NCBI GenBank assembly: GCA_018065085.1 | Contig: JAGHUA010000022.1 | Coordinates: forward strand, 1-64,000 | Direction: 5' to 3' | DNA: 64,000 nt | From: Candidatus Liminaster caballi | GTDB lineage: Bacteria; Bacteroidota; Bacteroidia; Bacteroidales; UBA3663 | In this document: positions 59,204 to 64,000 of the stretch, piece after piece | Layout of the letters: the number at the start of each line of letters is the position of its first letter | Numbering within the stretch: the stretch's first letter is position 1 | Notes under the pieces: model-generated | Told to the model about the DNA's origin: nothing | The model's input: only the letters and a program-made list of their open reading frames with translations | Database searches by the model: none | Program-made: the position numbers and the translations under genes

Positions 59204-59243
59204 CTAGAAAATGTTATTTATCTGTGTAGTAGATAAGGTTATG

Positions 59244-59840
59244 TTAGTTCCAGAATTGCTCATCTTCGCAATTTGAAAAATATGCGATTTTATTTTTCAA
59301 AAACAATTTGAATCTACCTATATTGCATGAATAATTACATGCAGATGAAACCAATTGTGAGAAAGAAAAAAGCTCTTTATAGTACATTTCATTTCGCATA
59401 TATAATTCATATGAAGAGTAAAAAGATGGTATGTATAGGGAATAGGATTTGTCATTGATTTTACTTCGATAGATTTCCGAATCACATATTCCCTGAACAT
59501 AATTATAAAGGTATTCTCTCTTTTCGTTTAAATAATTCTCTGAAGGGGAAAAAGTATCCTGCTTAATATTACTCAAAAAGTACTTGAATGGTAGCATCTT
59601 CTCTTCTTCAAATTCCACAACTGGGTCAATGCCAAGATAATTTAAGCATAACAATAAATCCACAATGAAATATGAACGAAAAGAGTAATAATAGTCCCCA
59701 TCTTTATAACCATTATTAATTGTCCATTCTACATATTTGTGCTCGACTTTGCGTAGCATACTTATACTAATAATATAGTGAGTATAATACTCCTGCCCAA
59801 AGCCTGCACATAATTCAATATATTTCTTATGATCAACCAT
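59244..59840 (-). CDS. hypothetical protein, AT-rich island
   Basis: 198 aa from ATG 59840 (MVDHKKYIELCAGFG). Tyr-rich (about 15 percent), with YYYSFRSYFIVDLLLCLNYLG and YIPSFYSSYELYMRNEMYYKELF; predicted helical and soluble with one hydrophobic helix. Its start lies 8 bases inside the end of the upstream membrane protein gene, so the pair is coupled. No family recognised. Confidence 0.65.
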   Translation of the reverse strand: MVDHKKYIELCAGFGQEYYTHYIISISMLRKVEHKYVEWTINNGYKDGDYYYSFRSYFIVDLLLCLNYLGIDPVVEFEEEKMLPFKYFLSNIKQDTFSPSENYLNEKREYLYNYVQGICDSEIYRSKINDKSYSLYIPSFYSSYELYMRNEMYYKELFSFSQLVSSACNYSCNIGRFKLFLKNKIAYFSNCEDEQFWN

Positions 59841-60465
59841 TCTTTTTTTCTTTCTGAGCAAATACAACTTTCAGTAAAGACAAGGTTTCATTTGCCTTGT
59901 TTCTTTCTTCACCAAAGTGCAATACTCTTTGAGGTTTTTCTAAATCATTCACCGTAATATAAATATTGTAATGATGAACAGTTTTTTCTGGACTACCAGT
60001 AGTAACTGTTTCAGATTTTGCAGTAGCACCACCAATTACTGCCCCAACAGGACCTGCAACTAGTGTGCCGACAATAGCTCGTCCTACCATGCTGCCAGTC
60101 TTTGTTTTAGTTTTTGTCTGTATGGTTGATGCGATGACTTTGTAGTCATCTTGCAATCTATAGTCAAGAACATCTTCAAAACTAAAATCAGTCTCATTAA
60201 TCTGCATTATTGGATTCACTTTGCTAACAACAAGTTTGTCATAAAGTCGAGTACGAACAATAATTGGATCCTTGCCATACTTAGCTTCAAATTCAATCAA
60301 TTTCTGTGCAGCCAAAGCTTTTCTTTTTTCAGCTTCTTCTGGATTATAAGCTTTTCTTCTTTCTTCTTTTCTTTTCTCTCGTTTTTTATCTTCAATAGTT
60401 GACGCAATCATAAAAATGACAAAAAAGATAAATAAAACTGATAAAGCAGAAATAATAAGAATCAT
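59833..60465 (-). CDS. membrane-anchored hypothetical protein with glycine zipper
   Basis: 210 aa. N-terminal helix (MILIISALSVLFIFFVIFM) followed by a basic coiled coil rich in Lys/Arg/Glu (residues about 27-60). A central domain with VNPIMQINETDFSFEDVLDY precedes a glycine zipper (MVGRAIVGTLVAGPVGAVIGG, residues about 130-150) that could oligomerise or insert in a membrane. Then comes a beta-rich end. No family recognised. First gene of a two-gene operon with the Tyr-rich protein. A membrane effector role is only inference. Confidence 0.65.
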   Translation of the reverse strand: MILIISALSVLFIFFVIFMIASTIEDKKREKRKEERRKAYNPEEAEKRKALAAQKLIEFEAKYGKDPIIVRTRLYDKLVVSKVNPIMQINETDFSFEDVLDYRLQDDYKVIASTIQTKTKTKTGSMVGRAIVGTLVAGPVGAVIGGATAKSETVTTGSPEKTVHHYNIYITVNDLEKPQRVLHFGEERNKANETLSLLKVVFAQKEKKNG

Positions 60466-60642
60466 AACATCATATTAATTTGTTATACATTAATATCTCA
60501 TGACTTGAGTTGTCGAGAAGAGTGGAGAGAAGTCGTTTTCTGAATTCTCAAATCAAACTACTGATTGAGTATCGGTGTTATTATATATAACTGATTGTAC
60601 ATAAACACTCTTGAACAATAATATGAATAGACAATGCGTAAC

Positions 60643-60762
60643 TTAGGCGTTGAGTTCGTCAATGTTGTTAACGGTCTTTCCCTCTCCGTTGGCAATAGCC
60701 TGCTCGGCTTCGTCCAGCTCCTCATAAAACATCTGGCTTTCGTAGTAGTCTGCTGTTGCCAT
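60643..60762 (-). CDS. orphan truncated antitoxin-like small protein
   Basis: 39 aa, MATADYYESQMFYEELDEAE then QAIANGEGKTVNNIDELNA. The start and the whole 107-bp leader match those of the antitoxin gene at 61362-61601, and the C-terminus (AEQAIANGEGKTV) resembles that protein's ERAIAEGNVKVTKLEDL. The central DNA-binding part is missing and no toxin gene follows. Likely a decayed or silenced paralog. Confidence 0.6.
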   Translation of the reverse strand: MATADYYESQMFYEELDEAEQAIANGEGKTVNNIDELNA

Positions 60763-60858
60763 AATTGTTGTAGTATTTGAATTGTTAGTTTTCGGCTGCA
60801 AAGATATGCACTAATTTTCTATTCTCCAAATTTTCAGTCCGTTTTCTTCTGTTATTTC
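60752..60858. repeat. 107-bp duplicated leader, copy 1
   Basis: About 97 percent identical to 61591-61697; both contain the start codon, a TATCTTTGC promoter box (reverse, 60798-60806) and a common upstream tail. Confidence 0.9.
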
Positions 60859-61107
60859 TGTTTGGACATGACTTCTTGCTTCAGGAGTTTTGCTGCTGTG
60901 CGTGGAACGGATGCAATCACCAGATCAGGCAACTGCGGACGGGGTCTTCTGTAATTAAATGTCAGGCTGATATTGCAAAACAGGCATATAGTACCTTCAT
61001 CGAATCATCCTCGGCAGATGCAAGACTGCATCCGCCTGATGGCTGTAACAGTAAATAAAGTGAGAGAGACTTTAGGTAGTGTGTTGTATGATTAATATCG
61101 GATGCAA
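60859..61107. other. spacer between the antitoxin copies
   Basis: A plus-strand frame at 60876-61058 has no promoter and no family features. The stretch probably contains remains of the deleted toxin or other sequence; I see no supported gene. Confidence 0.45.
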
Positions 61108-61371
61108 TTAATAATGGTCACGCATAGAGAAGACATATACGTAAATCATTCCGTTTGAAACCTCATATACAAGACGATGCTCCTGCGTAATGCGACGAGA
61201 CCACTTGCCTTGCAGTTCATGTTTCAAAGGTTCTGGCTTGCCAATGCCTGTAAATGGGTGCGCCTGAATGTCCGCAAGAAGAGCCGAGATTCGTTTCATT
61301 ATGGCTTTATTGCCTGTGCGTTTCCAGAAATCTCGGTCTGCTTCAGCTTGAGGAAGGAGAACTATTTCCAT
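61108..61371 (-). CDS. YoeB/Txe-family mRNA interferase toxin
   Basis: 87 aa. The RelE/YoeB fold is complete: LLPQAEADRDFWKR, FTGIGKPEPLKHELQGKWSRRITQEHRLVYEV, and the C-terminal HY with the catalytic acid-base pair in the usual place (IYVYVFSMRDHY). YoeB binds the ribosome and cleaves mRNA at the A site. It overlaps the antitoxin gene by 10 bases, as expected for a cotranslated toxin. Confidence 0.93.
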   Translation of the reverse strand: MEIVLLPQAEADRDFWKRTGNKAIMKRISALLADIQAHPFTGIGKPEPLKHELQGKWSRRITQEHRLVYEVSNGMIYVYVFSMRDHY

Positions 61372-61601
61372 AGATCTTCAAGCTTTGTGACTTTCACGTT
61401 ACCTTCAGCTATGGCGCGTTCGCCTTCACGAATACTATCCATAATCTTGGTATTGGCCATGATGTACTCGGTCTCATCCTCTACGATATTCTCCTCAAAA
61501 TGCCATCCCATGGCTTTGGCCAAACCCTTGAATCGCTTGAGATCCACCTTCGGAATGTTGATGGTGAAAGGTGTTGTCTGCTGAATGGATGCTGTTGCCA
61601 T
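61362..61601 (-). CDS. YefM/PHD-like antitoxin of the YoeB pair
   Basis: 79 aa from ATG 61601 (MATASIQQTTPFTINIPKVD). The body KRFKGLAKAMGWHFEE and the C-terminal IREGERAIAEGNVKVTKLED are typical of small antitoxins that wrap and inhibit YoeB. The N-terminal part would bind the operator near the TATCTTTGC promoter (reverse, 61637-61645). Its leader is duplicated at 60752-60858. Confidence 0.85.
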   Translation of the reverse strand: MATASIQQTTPFTINIPKVDLKRFKGLAKAMGWHFEENIVEDETEYIMANTKIMDSIREGERAIAEGNVKVTKLEDLWK

Positions 61602-61697
61602 AATTGTTGTAGTATTTGAATTGTTGTTTTTCGGGTGCAAAGATATGCACTAATTTTCTATTCTCCAAATTTTCAGTCCGTTTTCTTCTGTTATTTC
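61591..61697. repeat. 107-bp duplicated leader, copy 2
   Basis: See copy 1 at 60752-60858; this copy belongs to the intact toxin-antitoxin operon. Confidence 0.9.
61637..61645 (-). promoter_or_regulatory. promoter of the YoeB toxin-antitoxin operon
   Basis: Reverse strand TATCTTTGC, 36 bases upstream of the antitoxin start; the equivalent box is present in the duplicate at 60798-60806. Confidence 0.75.
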
Positions 61698-61732
61698 GAT
61701 GAACGTGCGCATTTTTGCAGATCGCATTGTAT

Positions 61733-62791
61733 TCAATCGTGATGAACAAAAAAGCGTATACCAATGATCGCGCGGTTGACCAGAAATGAGAGAAGGAATG
61801 TGAGGGAAAGGCTGATGCCCAGCATGGCCCATTGCGGCAGGGTGTGGAACATCGGCCAGCAGGCAAGGCTCTGAAGGATGGGGAAGTGAAAGAGATACAT
61901 CTCGTACGAGCAGTTGCCGACCACCGAGACCTTCGGACTTATGAACGTGGAGACGCTCAGCACGAGGAACATCGTCACGGTGGCAATCGGATAGACGAGC
62001 GACCCGGACAGCTGGGCAACGATGCCGTCGGGCATGGCGCTCATGCAGGCAACGTGGAGGTTAAGGAGTGTCGCCCCAAAACAGAAATACACGAGCTTGT
62101 GGGCCATGAGATGCTCCTTGTACCTGTAGCAGAGCACGCCGAGATAGAAATAGACGAACTGTCCGGCAAACTGGTATGACAGCCTGTAGAACAGGTCGCT
62201 GCCCGTGGCGGACGAGATGCGGATCATCGAATAATTGTAGATCAGAGAGAAGGCAAACAGCCCGAGAATGCCCCAGAGGAAGCGGATGCGGAACCGCCTG
62301 AGCAGCCAGACGAACAGGGGCAGGCTCAGATAGAGCATCCATTCGACCTTGAGCGTCCAGAGCGAACCGTTGACGGCTGTGACCGCATGGTCGGCAAACA
62401 CGCCCGGAAGGTCGGGCTGCAGGAAGTTGAGGAATGTGAGATTGGCGGCAAGATAGCGCCAGAACGCCGATGAGGTGAAGTAGGCCGCCACATCGCACGT
62501 GGATAGAAGACTGAGCAGCAGGGCACACGCCCCGACCACAAACCAGTAGGCTGGCAGGATGCGCCAGGCTCGGCTTGCCACATAGCGGCTGAGGCTCCGG
62601 CTGCGCTCGTAGCTGGCATAGACCAGAAATCCGCTGAGACCAAAGAACACACCCACGGCCGTACCGCTATCGGTAGGCCATGGGATGTCACGTCCGAACA
62701 CGACGTTGAAGTGGGCTATGATGACCGATACTGCCAGATAGTATCGCACGAGGTCCATCTGGTAGAATCGCATAGGTTTGCTGCCGCTCAT
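61733..62791 (-). CDS. acyltransferase family 3 membrane protein
   Basis: 352 aa, about ten hydrophobic helices. The N-terminal YLAVSVIIAHFNVVFG has the catalytic His of acyltransferase-3, with GVFFGLSGFLVY and RAWRILPAYW as the family arginine motif. These enzymes O-acetylate sugars of lipids, peptidoglycan or polysaccharides at the inner membrane. It starts 12 bases after the stop of the acyl-CoA ligase gene, so they form an operon. Confidence 0.9.
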   Translation of the reverse strand: MSGSKPMRFYQMDLVRYYLAVSVIIAHFNVVFGRDIPWPTDSGTAVGVFFGLSGFLVYASYERSRSLSRYVASRAWRILPAYWFVVGACALLLSLLSTCDVAAYFTSSAFWRYLAANLTFLNFLQPDLPGVFADHAVTAVNGSLWTLKVEWMLYLSLPLFVWLLRRFRIRFLWGILGLFAFSLIYNYSMIRISSATGSDLFYRLSYQFAGQFVYFYLGVLCYRYKEHLMAHKLVYFCFGATLLNLHVACMSAMPDGIVAQLSGSLVYPIATVTMFLVLSVSTFISPKVSVVGNCSYEMYLFHFPILQSLACWPMFHTLPQWAMLGISLSLTFLLSFLVNRAIIGIRFFVHHD

Positions 62792-62803
62792 CGTGGGGGA
62801 TGA

Positions 62804-64000
62804 TTAGGAATAGAGGAATCGCTTGATGGACTTCTTTGGAGTCTTCTCAAACTCCTGCTCTACGAGCTCGAAGGCGTTGACGTGAGCGTAGGCCGGCAGG
62901 CGGTGGTTCATGTCGCGCATGAGTGAGTTATAGTGGCGGAGCAGGGCCTCATCGTCCTTGAATCCAGCCTTGGCAGCAGCCTCGCGGTCAGGGTAGGTGA
63001 GGGCCACGAGGCGCAGGTCGCGCTGCACCACAACGCTCTCGACCACAAACGGAAGCGAGTTGACCTCGGCCTCGATCTCCTCTGGGTAGATGTTCTGTCC
63101 TGTGCCCGAAAGGAGCATGTTCTTGATGCGTCCGCGGATGAAGATGTTGCCCACGGTGTCGATGACGCCCATGTCGCCTGTGTGGAGCCATCCGTCGGCA
63201 TCAATGGTGCGGCGTGTGGCCTCCTCGTTCTTATAGTAGCCCAGCATGACGTTCATGCCGCGTGTGAGGATCTCGCCAGGCACGTTGTGCGGGTCGGTGC
63301 TGTCGATGTGCACTTCCATGCGTGGAGCAGCCTTGCCGCATGAGTTGCGAACGAAGTCCTTCCAGTCTTCATAGCCGATGATCGGAGCGCATTCGGTCAT
63401 GCCGTAGCCCACGGTATATGGGAAGTCGATCTCCTTGAGCACCTCCTCGACCTCCGAGTTGAGGGCTGCGCCTCCGATGATGACCTCATAGAGATTGCCG
63501 CCGAGGGCTTCCATCAGGCCTTCGCGCATCTTGCGGTTGATGGTATTGCGCAGGAACGGGATGCGACGCATGGCCGAGATCTTCGGATCCTTGAACTGAG
63601 GCATGAGTCCCTTGCGCACGATCTTCTCGATGAGCATTGGCACGAGCACGAGGATGATAGGCTTGACGTCCTTGAGCGCGGCCATGATGAGCGTAGGCGT
63701 GAGGGCGCGGTTGAGGAATGTGATGTGGATGCCGGTGCAGAACTCGTACATCAGCTCGAACGACATGCCGTAGAGGTGGGCGGTAGGCAGGAGCGAGAGG
63801 ACTGACTGTCCGGCATGGAGGTTAGGCAGCACCTGCTGGGCGAATGCCATGTTGCTCCAAAGTGCACGTTCGGGGATCATCACGCCCTTAGGGTCGGACG
63901 TGGTGCCTGATGTATAGTTGATCATGAGCAGCTCGTCGGGTGTGTGACGTTCGTAGTGGACGTCCTCAGGGGTCAGCTCAGGGCAGTCAGTAAGCGTCAC
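62804..64000 (-). CDS. long-chain fatty acid-CoA ligase / AMP-binding enzyme (5' part beyond the window)
   Basis: 398 codons visible; the start lies beyond position 64000. AMP-binding signature NYTSGTTSDPKGVMI, adenylation motif VGYGMTECAPIIGY, hinge GWLHTGDMGVID and GRIKNMLLSGTGQNIYP are intact, followed by the C-terminal lid with the catalytic Lys of TPKKSIKRF. Activates fatty acids to acyl-CoA through acyl-AMP. Coupled to the acyltransferase gene. Partial only because of the window edge. Confidence 0.92.
   Translation of the reverse strand: MTLTDCPELTPEDVHYERHTPDELLMINYTSGTTSDPKGVMIPERALWSNMAFAQQVLPNLHAGQSVLSLLPTAHLYGMSFELMYEFCTGIHITFLNRALTPTLIMAALKDVKPIILVLVPMLIEKIVRKGLMPQFKDPKISAMRRIPFLRNTINRKMREGLMEALGGNLYEVIIGGAALNSEVEEVLKEIDFPYTVGYGMTECAPIIGYEDWKDFVRNSCGKAAPRMEVHIDSTDPHNVPGEILTRGMNVMLGYYKNEEATRRTIDADGWLHTGDMGVIDTVGNIFIRGRIKNMLLSGTGQNIYPEEIEAEVNSLPFVVESVVVQRDLRLVALTYPDREAAAKAGFKDDEALLRHYNSLMRDMNHRLPAYAHVNAFELVEQEFEKTPKKSIKRFLYS

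Noticed and set aside
60876-61058. 60-codon plus-strand frame
   Set aside because: Cys/Ser-rich, no promoter, no family, and located in decayed sequence between the duplicated antitoxin leaders.

Overview
The window looks like chromosome of a Bacteroidales bacterium, probably Prevotellaceae-like. Direct signs are promoters of the TTG-N19/20-TAnnTTTG type in front of many genes, the absence of Shine-Dalgarno sites, and Bacteroidetes-restricted families: smalltalk, DUF4248, DUF4491, DUF6261-like, a PF10771-type small wHTH, a T9SS-type C-terminus and a lipoprotein NamZ. Most of the sequence is GC-rich, so antisense reading frames are long and misleading. No rRNA, tRNA or CRISPR array was seen.

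Layout: 0-2.6 kb holds a sugar kinase, a small DMT membrane protein and a GH43-like lipoprotein, separated by telomere-like CCTTAACCC repeats. 2.7-3.8 kb is a scar of mobile DNA: a very short promoter-terminator unit, a broken hypothetical operon, the tail of a DUF6261-like gene and a smalltalk gene. 4-17 kb carries a large secreted protein, an aldo/keto reductase-amidohydrolase-alcohol dehydrogenase set, prfB, an M20 deacetylase (ArgE type), a methyltransferase-like gene, DUF2795 and a HAD phosphatase. It ends in a 41-bp repeat array and an IS3-family element. 17-26 kb is a metal RND efflux operon (OMF, RND pump, His-rich adaptor), an outer membrane beta-barrel receptor and a SPOR lipoprotein. 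26-32 kb has a glycosyltransferase, a Na+/alanine symporter and miaA, followed by an ATPase + DUF4435 pair that resembles the PARIS defence system. 32-40 kb is an envelope and glycan run (NamZ, TamB, GH2). 40-53 kb is mostly housekeeping: HD hydrolase, DnaJ, polyferredoxin + Fe-S aldo/keto reductase, NatAB-like ABC exporter, wHTH, a Dna2-like nuclease-helicase, GreA, DUF4491 and rubrerythrin.

53-61.7 kb is the accessory region. A DUF6261-like gene and a coupled DUF4248-primase-DUF3987/VapE-like ATPase module lead into an AT-rich island of unrecognised genes and a YoeB-type toxin-antitoxin pair, with a second, toxin-less antitoxin copy beside it. The most unusual item is the pair at 57.5-59.0 kb. 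Two adjacent proteins carry the same FYNGSQNVEHI tag, encoded by a perfect 32-bp direct repeat, one at the C-terminus and one at the N-terminus. After the island come an acyltransferase and a long-chain acyl-CoA ligase cut by the window edge.

A second theme is the density of short intergenic repeats, in at least six families. One of them, rich in CCCAAT, also lies in frame inside the nuclease-helicase gene.
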